DNA of 64,000 nt from assembly GCA_050084515.1 (NCBI GenBank), contig CM114274.1, positions 30,814,001-30,878,000 of the forward strand, read 5' to 3'. The stretch comes from Blasia pusilla (lineage: Eukaryota; Marchantiophyta; Marchantiopsida; Blasiales). The notes beneath the pieces were generated by a model. The model had not been told where the DNA came from. It ran no database searches and saw only the letters and a program-made list of their open reading frames with translations. This document shows, piece by piece, positions 11,368-22,839 of this stretch. The translations under genes were made by a program, and so were the position numbers. Numbering within the stretch: the first letter of the stretch is position 1; each line of letters starts with the position of its first letter.

Positions 11368-12507
11368 ATGAGAACGCGGAAGGTGAGAATGCTGGAGACC
11401 GGAATGAAGAGGAAAAACGAGGTAGTGATGGCTGAGCTGATGAGATTGGAGAGGCGGATTTTCCCCAAGCACGAATCGTTGGCCGACAGTTTTCGCCAAG
11501 AGCTTCAGCGACGCAACGCGAGCGTGCTTTATGCCCTAGAGGATGATTCAGAAGATGATGAGACAGATGGTGGCGCGCGAGCAGTGGCAGGTTACTTGAT
11601 GTACTCGTGCACGTCTATAATGGCTTCCATCACCAAGCTCGCAGGTATGTTTCCGATCCCGGTTGTGGTCACTTTCTCCTGGGATCCGTGATCTCCTTCC
11701 GTGCATCGTACCCCCGAATATTTGGCCTACTAGTCTCCATGACTTCTTTCCGGTTATGTGTTCGATGAGAGGGTGAGACATGTTGAGAGCTTTACGTTCC
11801 GTGGAAAGAGGAGTCTTGACGCTACCTGTTTTAAGGACCATCTGTACGAATAGCTGCAAACAGTGAATGCTCTTCTGGTAGTCTGCATGACCTTTCATCT
11901 GATCGATGTCTATGTAGAGCCCTGAAAGTCGGTCCTGCCTGCCCATGACTGCACTGGACATACCGAATGTAAAGTCCGTCCGTCATGTGCTCAGGCTCCA
12001 ATTGAATGTGCGGAGCCAGGAATTTTCTGAATGGTGTTTATTGCAATTTAGACGCTGTACTTAAACCTCAGCTGCAGGATTTTATTACGTCCTCTCGAGG
12101 AATTCTGATAGAGATACACTCCCTCCCCCCTCCTCCTCCTGACGACTGAGACGGGGAGTGCTGAGAGCCGTATTTGAGTGATTTGCCCTAGCTGGAGCTT
12201 AGAGTTTTCCCACTGAGAAGAGTTCCACGAGCACACGGTAAGAAGCGCGTTTACGGTTTTGCGTGTGGCAGTACGAGAAAATTGCCGGCGACAAGGCTAC
12301 GGTGAAGCATTGTTGAAAACAGCAATAGAGAAGGTTCGAGCCAAAAGAGTGATGTGTGTGAATCTACATGTTGACCCCTTGCGTGAACCTGCAGTGACTC
12401 TTTACAAAAAGCTGGGCTTTGAAGTGGATACCTTAGTGCATTCCTACTACTCTCCCAACAGAGATGCTTTTAGGATGGTGCTGACGTTCGATTCGGATTC
12501 GCAGTGA
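11368..12507 (+). CDS. GNAT-family N-acetyltransferase, two exons (copy 1)
   Basis: Exon 1 is 11368-11644 and exon 2 is 12272-12507. The 627-bp intron starts GTATGT and ends GGCAG, and joining in phase 1 gives 170 residues. The product is a small acetyl-CoA-dependent N-acetyltransferase of the GNAT fold. Exon 1 carries IFPKHESLADSF (about residues 31-42), then an acidic linker and a beta strand GYLMYS. The acetyl-CoA signature RRQGYG (98-103) opens exon 2, followed by LHVDP and LYKKLGFEV, typical of RimI/NAA-type enzymes. Substrate cannot be told; protein N-termini or lysines are possible. The frame is open upstream to an ATG at 11263, but the second copy has a stop just before the ATG used here, so I chose 11368. 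An internal Met at residue 8 is an alternative start. Confidence 0.8.
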
Positions 12508-13897
12508 TAAACCTTGCTCTTGCTTTCGGCATCCAGCCAGGAAAAGTCGTCCCCTCCTTCCGTCTAAGAAAAATCATTACCTTTATATGATCAGCTCCGC
12601 TGCTTTATGCCGATCGACGCGCCAAGGCCTCGGTGACAGTTTCAAAGACACACCTTGATTTGCTTTCGCACGAGTTGTGATGGCGCAATGCTTTCAACGG
12701 CTCCGTCCCTAGGGTCGTCTCCTTTCCATGGGTGCCAGATTAGCGATGAGGTTCTAACGGAATTCGACAGATGTTCTGAAACTTATGATCCTTAGAACGG
12801 CTCTAGAGTCTTTCCAATCACACACGCGTTCAAGGACCGGAGAAATTTTCCACGACGAGATACATGTGTTTGATTTGGAAACACATATGTGCTTGACATG
12901 TGGCAGATATACGAGCTTGATTTGCAAACACACAAAACACATATTTGCTTTGCTTGACATGTGGCAGTTGGGCAGAAGGAAAAAAAAATGCGTATAGTAT
13001 GTTAGTCTAGTTCCGCTGTACACTAGTTCGGATCACGAAAGCTGGGCAAGATAGTTGACAACAACGGTCTCCGACCTCGCGCCTCACAAGCGCTGGCTGC
13101 GGATTCATTGCGGATGTAGTCATCGTTTGGCGCTCTTGCCCTGTTTCTAGGACTCAACTCAGTTATCGGGTCTTATCGTGGATTGGTGCAAGTACTATTC
13201 AGAACCTTGGGCTCTAGTGCATCAGAAGCTGGAGTTGTTTGTCAAAAGCCGTCAAAGAGTGAATTGCTGAAGTGGTTAGCGTCGAAACTAGTGCTCCACT
13301 CGAATTTCCTTCATCCCTTTATTCTGGAATCTGGTCTGGTACATATCACATTAGTATTGTTACTCTCGGCACAAGAGATGAGATCAGATTATCAAGAATT
13401 CCCTCCTATTCACTTCGCAACCCTCACATGCATCTACAATCTATAGAAACTATAGAGAACAATGCATCTCAGATCTACTGGTGTGTATATTGAGCACTCA
13501 AAAGTATTTACGCGTATGCCGGGGGGATGTATGTATGGGCATAAGCTACGCAAATCTACTGATGTGCATAGTGAGGGTTTACAAATGTATGCGCATTCCG
13601 AGCACTACTATATCCTCCATGTATCCTTGAGGTCTCTCTACTACCGTAACAAGCCGCTATGCTTCCTGCATTCCAGGTACTCGAGAAAGACATGGAATAG
13701 TTTCTATTTCGACTTCAGCTTCGATATTGGGCTCCGCATCTGCTCTTTCCTCTCGATTCAGCATGTTCAACAATTCAAGCCTCCAAAGACTCTCCGCTTG
13801 GAGTCATCATTTGAAGTGCTCCTCTAGGTTTGACTTGGGCTCCAACTCCAACTTGCAACCATTGTAGACAGCAGAACGAAAAGAACTATGAAAAAGA
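12508..13897. other. 3' flank with mini-Helitron-like fragment
   Basis: At about 12865-13015 the blocks TGATTTGCAAACACAC, CTTGACATGTGGCAGTTGGGC and GAAGGAAAAAAAAA match the inner part of the mini-Helitron family, partly duplicated. Short frames after 13180 are conserved between arms but differ by indels and show no domain, so I do not call them genes. Confidence 0.4.
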
Positions 13898-14452
13898 ATG
13901 GCAACCAGAATCAGAGCAAAGAAGTCCTCGCAAGGTATGGGCATGAGTGTATCCAAGGTGATACCATCGGAAAAGTATTATGGAGTCAAGTCAATTGATT
14001 TCCAACCATTGGATAGTCCTTAGTAGTCTCCTATTTTTCAGGAGGATTGTATGTGTGTAAGTAAATGGAAGAAGTCGCAATTCCACATCAGTCTTGTTTG
14101 TGGGCAGAGACTTACACTCGAGCACGCTCTAGACTTAGGAGAGGTGATAAAAGATTCTGTGCCTGCTAGAGGTTAACCTAAGTCATTAGATAATGGGCAT
14201 GTTCTAAATCCCATTGGAGGCTTCAAAGAAGATGATCTATTCGATGCCCGAGATACTCACCCACATCATCTCTGGAGGGGTGATGAAAAAGGATACATGA
14301 TCGAGGAAGAATCTGGGAAGAAACATCATAGAATCCCATATCCCAACATACAAGAGCGTCGTCCACCATGTGATAAAATGCCTAGTCGAGCAACGAGATG
14401 TGTCTACCACATCCATCCTAGGTCCATAAGCAACGAAGAAGTCTCATCATAA
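13898..14452 (+). pseudogene. Unrecognised decayed coding stretch shared by both arms
   Basis: From ATG at 13898 one frame stays open for about 185 codons except for two adjacent TAG codons and one TAA. It has a protein-like composition and includes peptides such as EKYYGVKSIDFQPLD, ALDLGEVIKDSVPARG and PPCDKMPSRATRCVYHIHP. The same stops are present in the right-arm copy (53550-54104), so the decay predates the duplication. I do not recognise the family; a transposon-derived or former host coding region is possible. The evidence for past coding is only the length of the nearly open frame. Confidence 0.35.
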
Positions 14453-14659
14453 AGGAAGAAAGGAGTAAGGCGAGGTAGTAAATTTTCACACTCTCTAATC
14501 CTGATAGCTAGGAACAATTCGTAGATGAGTAGTAGCATAATTGTTGGCAGACATGTAAATCTAACTTGAAGAACGAAAGATACATGGGGATGAAAGTTTG
14601 TAGATTATGTGTGTGTATGTATGTTAATCCTCGGCCTCATGTTGTCTTATGAAACTCAA

Positions 14660-15160
14660 CTAGAGTACTCTAGATTCAAATGAGACATTGATCTTGTAGT
14701 TATGGTTGCGGAACCATTGGAGACCAAGCCCACTACAAAATCCACCTATCCCAAAGAAGACAATTATATCACGATGTTTGATATGTTCACTTCTATCACC
14801 TTGCAAAATAATTGCAACTTTAGAAGCAATTGGTAAGTTATAACGCTCTGCATCAAGACCTCCCTTACTCGCTTTGAGGATGATCCGCATATTGAGGTCA
14901 CTTGCTTTATATGTCATACGACGAAAGATCTTAACATATGGATTGCATTCATGTAACATGTCTTGTAGACCTTTCAAAATGTCTATATTAAGATCATAAG
15001 ATCTAGACATGCATCTACCACGATTCTCCAATTCATTTGCAATATCATAGACATACAGTTGAGCAAATTGGGGATTCCCCAATATCAAGATGTAAGGGTC
15101 CAATAGAATGATAGATCTTGCCTTGGACCCTAAAGTGTCCAATGCCACCAATTTGTTCAT
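14660..15160 (-). pseudogene. Helitron polyprotein N-terminal fragment
   Basis: A 166-residue minus-strand frame shows the block that precedes the Rep domain in plant Helitron proteins: FAQLYVYDIANELENRGR, then an LKGLQDMLHECNPYVKIFR block, then YNLPIASKVAIILQGDRSEHIKHRDIIV. After this, at about 14757, the sequence switches to a different downstream peptide; that point is also the inner end of the near-identical inverted-repeat segment. The fragment lies on the opposite strand to the Rep and helicase pieces at 17.1-18.7 kb, so the Helitron has been rearranged by inversion. Confidence 0.75.
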
Positions 15161-15585
15161 TTACATGCACTCTAGTAGATACAAGTTGAAGTACAGAATT
15201 GTAAGCTCAAGCATGTCTAAGAAAATGAAGACTTTTAGGATCAACATCCGCAATCAAAGATTTCATAAATGGAGGAGATGATTTCAAGAGGGGTTAATAT
15301 ATTTTCCCATGGCCACAACACATGCCATATGGTGAGTCATTCAACTTTGTATCTTTGACTATTTCACATTTCCAATGACAAGTATGGCATGAGGGGCATA
15401 TGTCTGTCATAGAACCCAATGTATGACGCGACCATTGGTACGATTTAAGCTCCTTTGTAATCATAACTTCATAATATCACTTTCTTGGAAATTTGGTCTC
15501 CTTGCAAGATTGAGTAATGTATTTAATCTAGCTTACAACCTTATTAACTTTAGACAAGGGAGGAATTCTAGAAGCATTTGGTATA

Positions 15586-17038
15586 GTGGCACTTTATGGA
15601 GATAACACAATTCCCTTGGAAAACAAGAAATCTACTCTTGACCTTAGTTCATCCTCGAATTGGAGAAGAATTGAAGGATTTTCGACTTTATGTTGAACCA
15701 AAATAGGAAGAGTAGTAGATAACTCAACTCGTGGTGTTACATAAGTAGTTGGCCCAATTGTGGATGTATTCTTGACAACTTCATAGAATGCATTGTCAAC
15801 CAACTCAAGTCTTGGTGATCGAAGATGGCCTTCTTGACTTTCTCCTACCATATCTCCACCCTCGTTAGAAGGCCTGAGAAAATATCAACACCAACATATT
15901 ATAAAGAATAGAGAAGATACAATTAAACCTATGAAGAATGAAAGATTTTGAGTGAGGATATAAAAAGTTAGATACATACACCTTATGAATTGACTACGAG
16001 TAGTCAAAACCTCCTCATTTGGAATAGTTGCAATACTCTCAACTTGAACATGATTCGCTTTCCTTCTTTTTCCATACTCTCAATAATAAGTCCTCTTTTT
16101 TTCTTTGAGAGCTTCTATTTTTTCAGCTTGAATAGCGTATTTTTGTTCTTGGGCTTTGCAAGGTAGAACCTTTCAAAAATCACATATATTGACAAGATTC
16201 AATGGAATGGGAAGTCTGAAACAACATAGAAATATTAAGAGCAACACAGAAATTAAATTGAAAGTGGAGATTATATAGGGTGGAAATGTGGACACGCTAA
16301 ATGATCGTCAATATTGTGAACTTACGTTGGAGATGTTTCAGAAAAGATTTCATCTTCAACATCTGTTTGTTGTGCAAAGGTTTCCTTGCAACGGGCACGG
16401 CTTTTTTAGTTGTGCATTCATACGCATCAATTTTTAGGAGTCACACAAATCCGTAGGACTTGATGGAACGGGAAATTTATGCAAAAATTACAAGGATTGC
16501 ATGATTATAGTATATACATACAAAAAATAGCATGTAAGGCATCATCGTGGAAATGGAAATACATTGCTGCCATCCCTACCCTAAACAAAGGTGCTTACAT
16601 TGGAGAGATGTTCTTGAATTTAGGTGAAAGAGTTATGGCTTCAGTGCACATCCGCATGATCAACGAAAGTTTCAAATGGTTTCAGAATTTTTAGATTTTG
16701 TTACAGAGGTCATATCTCCTCGTTAACATTTGCACATCTGCACATCCGTAGGTGCACAAAACTTTTCCCGTTGATCACCGAGGTTGCATTGAGGCTAGGA
16801 GTGGATGTGGGGAATTTCAAAGTGCATTTTTCTCTATTTGCGCCCATACATATTTGCGGGTTGCTACGATGTGCAAGAGTCTCTTGGGTTAGCTCTAGCA
16901 ATCAGTTTTAATGATTAGAATAGTATTGGATCAAAAACTTATTTACACTACTACGGTGTTCGTGCTTATGGTGAAATATATCGAATCCTTTGGGCAAGTG
17001 TTTTGCAAGTAAGGTAGGTGAATTTGGCAATGGGCTCA
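15586..17038 (-). repeat. Helitron-associated block C, oppositely placed in the two arms
   Basis: This 1.45-kb block recurs at 51842-53238 in the same (direct) orientation, while everything on both sides of it is inverted between the arms. On the minus strand it has an 85-residue frame (15594-15851) and a decayed K/E-rich stretch near 16030-16150, plausibly from the N-terminal part of a Helitron protein. I could not assign it firmly. Divergence from its partner is several percent, clearly more than in the outer arm. Confidence 0.6.
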
Positions 17039-17099
17039 ATCTACGGGTTGACATCCTAAAATACCCTTTGGGAGAATCGAGGGCTATAGAAAATCCCAA

Positions 17100-17608
17100 C
17101 AATTGGGCCACATTATTCATGGGAGGAAGGATTGGATAATTGCATGGATGAGGAAAGGGTTGATGGTGATTTTATTAAGGAAGGAAAAACAAAGAGTATT
17201 ACGGCCTTGCAATTTGCATGTTTTTTACTTCAAACATGAATTGGAGGAGAAGATGAAAATTGCTTCTTGTGGTTTGGTCGATTTACTCAAGAATATATGG
17301 TTGACCTCTATGCCATTATAGAGATGCAACGATTATCATGGGTTCACTTAAATCAGAATGAGTTGAGGGTCGGATTATATCAAGGTGTAAGGGATGCCAT
17401 GCATTGATACGATATGGATAGTCAAAGGTTTGGGAGACGCATTATATTACCTTCTTCTTTTACTAGACGGCAACGTCATGTGCATCCATTGTATCAAGAT
17501 TCAATGGCAATTGTAAGAAATTTGGGGAAGCCTGACTCTTACATGAACGAACAACGTCAGGTAAGAATTCAATATTACCACTTCTTACATCCTTTTTTTT
17601 CTTCGTAA
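17100..17608 (+). pseudogene. Helitron Rep (Helitron_like_N) fragment
   Basis: Short collinear blocks in shifting plus-strand frames match the Helitron helicase-like N-terminal domain. They are ITALQFACF, then a VDLYAIIEMQRL-like block, LYQGVRDAMH and finally GRRIILPSSF, HPLYQDSMAIVRNLGKPD. Stops and frameshifts separate them. The HUH catalytic motif itself is not visible, so the nuclease part is missing or eroded. Its diverged counterpart on the other arm is at 51610-51834. Confidence 0.7.
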
Positions 17609-17689
17609 TAGTATCTTCTATTAAGCATTCAACATACCAAACATGATTTGGACCTTTTTTGGAACTCTTCCATTTCAAAAAACAAGAAT

Positions 17690-18677
17690 TTTTAATCTTC
17701 CCATTGATGATGTCATCATTAACATCATATTATTGGAAGTTGATTATTATTTACAAGATCAGGGAAAGAGACTGTCTGACTTTCCGGACATGCCCCAAGC
17801 TAATTTCGAAAGCCTTCATTCATAGTCATATTTGGAGGAACGAGAGCTATTGTATGATACAAAAGAATTATTTGAGCGAATGCAATTAGAAGAAGCATGT
17901 TTGAATAAAGGACAACATATTATTTGGGACGCTATACATTATGAGCTTGATTAAATATGCTTGAACGCTTCACCATCTCCACAAGTTTTTTTCATCGACG
18001 GTCCAAGTGGAACAAGAGAACATTTTTATATAATCTTCTCCTTGCAAGTATAAGGAGTGCAAGAGGTATAGCTTTGGCTGTAGCGTCATCTGCAATAGCT
18101 GCTTTATTGTTAGATGGAGGACGTACTGCTCATTCGCGCTTCAAGATCCCCATCAATCTTCATGAGAACTCTATTTGCAAATAAATACTATTAGTCATTT
18201 TAATTAGCTCCATTATGTTGATATATAAAATTCAATTACTCCAAGTTTTACAAGTTCTAATTTACTCCCCTTTCTGTGTAGTTTATCAGTCGATAGTGAT
18301 GGAGCGCACTTAATCCGTGATGGGATGCTCATTATATAGTACAAAGCACATATGGCTCATCGTCATGTATTTGAGGATGTGAATCAAAATTTACAAGATA
18401 TTATGAAAGTTGTTTGAGATGATCTACAACAAATACCATTTTGTGGAAAACTTATGGTATTTGGTGGTGATTTTTGTCAAGTATTGCATGTTGTTCGTCA
18501 TGGGTATCGGACGCAAATCATCCAAGCCACCATAAAGAGGTCATCTCTTTGGTCTAATGTCAAGGTCATGAAGTTGACAAAAAAATTGGTGAGTTCGAAA
18601 GTTGGAAGATCATTTACATAGTGAACAACAATTTTTTGTTGATTGGTTATTGGAAGTGGGAGAGGGTCATGTACCTT
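17690..18677 (+). pseudogene. Helitron PIF1-type helicase fragment
   Basis: Plus-strand blocks match PIF1-like Helitron helicase: DFPDMPQANFESLH, a damaged P-loop region near 17985-18020 (PSG preserved, frameshift after it), LLASIRSARGIALAV..SSAIAALLLDGGRTAHSRFKIPI, MAHRHVFEDVNQ and the Walker-B-like GGDFCQVLH. Stops and frameshifts make it non-functional. Homology with the other arm ends abruptly at about 18677; that arm continues into the helicase C-terminus. Confidence 0.8.
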
Positions 18678-20533
18678 AAAATACAAACCGCTTACTTTGA
18701 TAGGCTTGCACTCTTAAATATACATATAAGAAATATATTTTGCATAAACATAAAGAATGAGATTATGTACAAAGAAAATGAAAGATCTTAATTGGTCAAT
18801 ATGTAAATAAAGGTAGAAGAAGAAAGTTTCTTTTGCTGAAATCCAAGAAAAAACATATCAATTTGACTTGTGGGTGACTTACCCAAAAAGCCACCTACAC
18901 TTACACACGTTACTTTATGCCTATCGCCTATAGTTCAAAAATCATTGTATTAAATTATAAACGTTATCTTGAGTTTGACATATATCATACATCAATTAAT
19001 ATATACACATGAATGATATAAGTTTTCTTTCCCCTTCTCCATAGTTCCGTAAAAGTGGAATGAAAATCCTAGGCTCTTTAGAAGACGAACAATCAACTCG
19101 TTACCAAACAAATAAAGGAACGGCAAGATTCTCATTAAAACGAAACACATAAAAGGTCGAAAATATCTAGAAATGAGTAAAATAACCTAGATTTGACTAG
19201 GTCCTTAAAGCTTGGGATCAATTCTGTCTTCAATCCCCAAATACCTCCTGGACGCGTTTAATCGTTCCAAGACCCACAGTGCAGTTGATCTATCTTGTCC
19301 ATGTCATATGCCAAGCCATGTGCGTTGACCCGGTAAGAAGTGGAATGATTCGGAAAACGTTTCTTAGTTAATAGTGAACTTTGGGCACGTGGCCAAGCAA
19401 TTGTCGATTTGAACATGCCTTGTTGTTTTCTTGTCTTCTTGCTATGGTTATCTGACTGATGTAGGAGCGATTCGTTCCTTTCCTTTTGCGGCCCAGAGTA
19501 TCGGAGGGTGCTATTCGCAATTTTAAATGTGTTTAACGAGCATATGACAATTTCTCACTTTACCCGTGTTCTTTGAAATTACATATTCGTCTCGCCATCT
19601 TTCAAATTTTGCCGATCGGAGTTCGGAATGTGGTTTTGGGACCGCTCATCGTCCCTTGTATTTTTTCACGAGTAATAAGAATGCATGTACATCCAGGAGT
19701 CGGTTGGTAAATGGTTGCAGTGAATTTATCCTGGATCTTGCGTGGGCTGCAGTTATGTCCATTCATGCGGATTCTTACCTTGTCGTCAGCCTCGACTAAG
19801 TTTGAGTTCTTAACCCGAAGAAAGTACATATGTTCGTCTCTAGTCGATTGGATAGGGGATCGGCAACAACTGTGGATCCGAGGATCTTTTGCAGCTTTCA
19901 CTGTGTGCTCGTGGGAATGGATTGAAGACGTCACTTGTCAACCCCACATAGTTGATACCGTCGCTCCTGGAGACTTGCATTTGGTCCAACCCTAAAGTAA
20001 TGAGCAGATTCATATCTGGGAGTGCTGCACCCATTCGCGAAAATTGCGAATGTGGCCGTGTACCTTTCATATCCACGAGAGTACTCTGCTTTCCACGTGA
20101 TATGATTTATCAAGTCTAGCCGTGTGCTGACTGGTGACTTCCGCGTGTACAGAGAACTACCATGTAAACGAATATGAGCCGATTCGAGGTTTAATCTTGA
20201 CTTTCTCGCTACAAGGTCACAGTATTAGCTTTGGTGATATGACTTGAGAGACACCCTTCCTTTCTAATCAACAATGACGCGTTCATTGAGAACCTGGTCC
20301 TCAAACGTACAACCTGTGGAATATTCACAGCAAGCAGATGTTCGCCGAGGGCCATGCTCATCCTCATCTTTTGTCTCGTGATTGCAAACCCGCGAAAGGC
20401 CGTCTAAAGACGAACCGCAGGGAAACTCAACATCAAATATTCAGCGGAGAACGTACTATTTCCATCTGACCTGAACATTGAGAAGTGTGAATTGATTCCT
20501 TGAGGTACGAGTCTGTCCGAAGCGCAGACAGTC
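18678..20533. other. No gene recognised
   Basis: AT-rich to about 19200, then balanced base composition with short frames on both strands (up to 110 residues at 19602-19934 minus). None has recognisable motifs. The change in composition may mark the start of a non-transposon, genic region. Confidence 0.35.
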
Positions 20534-20765
20534 AATTTACAATAGTCACATACTTATACGGCGATACATCCCTCTAGTTTCACCTCTTCACAGTCCTCTC
20601 CACATTCCGCCATCCTAGCACGCAATTTACATTATTCACACATTTATACGGTAAAACATCTCCAGTTTCGGCTTTAGCCACTTTTCTCAACATTCGGCGA
20701 GATACCGAACCATGTAGTGCCCACTCTTCTCAAGGTTCGGCGAGGTACCGAAAGCCTTTCAAGGA
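20534..20765. repeat. Short imperfect repeats
   Basis: CAATTTACAATAGTCACATACTTATACGG near 20534 recurs about 90 bp later as CAATTTACATTATTCACACATTTATACGG. Further on, two near-palindromes of the form TTCGGCGAG(A/G)TACCGAA occur about 50 bp apart (about 20693 and 20738). They lie just upstream of the small open frame at 20847 and could be promoter elements, but this is not shown. Confidence 0.5.
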
Positions 20766-20846
20766 GTAACCAACAGTGTAAAAGCAGCTATCACAATCTG
20801 TACAAAAGTCCAGACCTCCAGACTAAACCACTCTTGCCGAAGAGCT

Positions 20847-21035
20847 ATGGCAGAAGGTGAACGTGCGGCGCTTTACATCCCACTAGCTCTCATCTTTCCC
20901 TTCGCAGTACACTTCACCTCGTCCTCCTTGAACTTGTTTGTATACCGACACTTCCGGCGCCGGCGAAGCGGCCAACGACGTTCCCCTCGTAAGAATCGAC
21001 ACGCAATTCGCATTCTTCATTACACTCCTGCATAG
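20847..21035 (+). CDS. Possible small membrane protein exon
   Basis: ATG in a good context (GCTATGGCA) opens a 62-codon frame: a short acidic start, a hydrophobic stretch of about 20 residues (ALYIPLALIFPFAVHF), then a strongly basic tail rich in R. A GTAAGA donor-like site occurs at about 20989, so this may be the first exon of a spliced gene whose later exons I could not place. The basic tail after one membrane segment suggests a small single-pass membrane protein. Family not recognised. Confidence 0.25.
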   Translation: MAEGERAALYIPLALIFPFAVHFTSSSLNLFVYRHFRRRRSGQRRSPRKNRHAIRILHYTPA

Positions 21036-22218
21036 TGCCCACGGACTGTAAATTTAGTCTCGAGTAGACGGGAGACGAGCCTGGTAGACAATGTACGGTG
21101 TTTGCAATGAACTAACACCTGACACAAGAGTTAAGTGTTAGAGGAATGACGAACGGGAATGAGAATTCAAGATGGCAGACAAGAAGAGGGGAGGAAAAGG
21201 AAAATCGATAATAAAATACAAGATTAAAAGTTTCATCTACTACCATCTCTCGGAAGTTGAGAGATAGTTTCCTCTCTAGTCTTCTGCTATACTTCGGGAC
21301 CCCTGCCATGTATGTGCCCTCGGATCGCATCTGTCCGAGACCATTCATACCAGGGAATTAAGGTTTGGAGCCTGAACTGCATTTGTTCCAAGCATTGACC
21401 TTAGATAACAGCTAAGGTTCTTGAACATATTAAGTTCACTCACGCTCTCCCTCCTGGCCATCGGTTATCCATTACCTGCGTAGGGGAACTTCATTTAGCT
21501 GAAACAGTTCATTTCCACTGGACTATGGCCGGGACCGCCTACAATGCCGGCAGCGGAAATTGCAGTCGTGCCCTCTTTGGGTTGAAGATCACACTAAAGT
21601 TCTGCTCGCCGACTAGTACAAGACGAGGAGGGATTGACTCGGCACGAGTCTTGAGTGTGGTCTATGACCAGGGATGCAAGGGTTCCAAAAAGAGTTAGCA
21701 TCTCAATAAATCAATGGATGATAGATTTCTTGACGGGATTGCTGAGATGGGGTGGGGAACACATCCCTCGCTCCCTGGCGATGAGGTTAGCTTATGACTC
21801 AAGACGAGCACCAAAGCTCTAATTTCCTCTGTTCGCGATAAATCCTGCGTTGACTCTGACACGAGCATCTAAACCTTGGAGGAGTTGGCGCCCTCATAGA
21901 TGACCTGGTGACGGAAATGGTGCGCCAACAGAAGCCTACGGCAGACTTCGCTTTTCCCTACCCAGTCAAAGAACGCACGGTGTGGACTTCCGAGCGTCTA
22001 GGCTTACACTCGAGGGACTTGACCACTCAGTACCAATCGCACCAAAGAGTAGACATGCTAGTGTCGCAGCTCCAAGGACACAAAGAATGGCGACCAATCC
22101 AGGATACTAGGCCCGTGATGCTACGATCCGTGCGTGCATTAAATAAAACAACATCAAACGGCCGTGGATACATACGCGGCTGGCTTGTCACTCACTGAAA
22201 GATTGAAAGTAGGTTTAC
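21036..22218. other. Possible downstream exons or introns of the minus-strand gene
   Basis: Balanced composition and several short frames on both strands. If the gene at 22219-22839 continues, its later exons must lie here on the minus strand, but no exon could be chosen with confidence. Confidence 0.3.
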
Positions 22219-22839
22219 CTTTGTTGGACACGAGCTATCGGATGGAAATGGGGTCCTTCATCAAATCCTTCGCATGTAATCTCCCCCGACGGAGTTTGAT
22301 AGCACCTAATGCCATGCTCTTCATCCTGAAAAACCTGCGCATCATCATGTGCACGACTTTCAGCAACAGATGATAGTAGGCACGTCATCAACTCTGTGGG
22401 ATGAATAAATGGCTTCCAATTTCCACAAACGGAATGATGTACCACCGAGGAACGTGCTAACCAACCCATATCGCTTAATTGCATCTCAGGTCGAGCCTCG
22501 AGACAGATGAGAGAGGCAGTGAAATGTCAAAACTCAAGCCTTATTGCTTGATCCTGCAAACAAGCGAGAACAAACACAGAGACAGAGACAGACTCCTAGC
22601 AGTACCTGCAATAGCCCTGCTGCTTGAAATTCAAGAGGCTGATTACACGAAGTCCTGTTGTTGCTTTCGTCCACTGTGCTCTGGGCATCAGTACCAGCAG
22701 GCTTCTGCAGTCCCAGTGCCCTCACAGGGAAGGCAGTCAATCTTACGGATTCCCTCGACCCACAGTTGGATCTCCAGACTCTCAACTGAGGCGGAGCCAA
22801 CGGACAGCAACCCATGACGTTCGCCGACAGTGCAGCCAT
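22219..22839 (-). CDS. Probable plastid-targeted protein of unknown function, first two exons
   Basis: Exon 1 runs from ATG at 22839 to 22606 (78 codons), ending CAG before a GTACTG donor. Exon 2 begins after a pyrimidine-rich stretch, at about 22496 or 22484, and ends at 22219 before a GTAAAC donor. All frames agree in phase 0 for the first junction. The N-terminus (MAALSANVMGCC..) is rich in A, S, R and poor in acids, as in chloroplast transit peptides. Exon 2 encodes a C- and H-containing stretch ending EITCEGFDEGPHFHP. I do not recognise the family. The exon structure rests on splice consensus only, and the 3' end of the gene is unknown. Confidence 0.45.

Larger units (their letters stand above)
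4404..14757 (+). repeat. Left arm, outer segment of giant inverted repeat
   Basis: This whole segment reappears in reverse complement at 53240-64000. The last bases of the window pair with about 4404, and paired coordinates sum to about 68,370-68,400 over most of the length. They sum to about 68,000 at the inner end because of a 377-bp indel. By eye the copies differ by only a few substitutions per hundred bases or fewer, plus small indels. Exons of the GNAT gene are essentially identical. The true outer end is not visible because the right arm leaves the window. Confidence 0.92.

Noticed and set aside
11548-11961. 137-codon minus-strand open frame over the GNAT exon 1/intron border
   Set aside because: It is antisense to the acetyltransferase and is not maintained as a single frame in the other arm (56382-56818 is split between frames).
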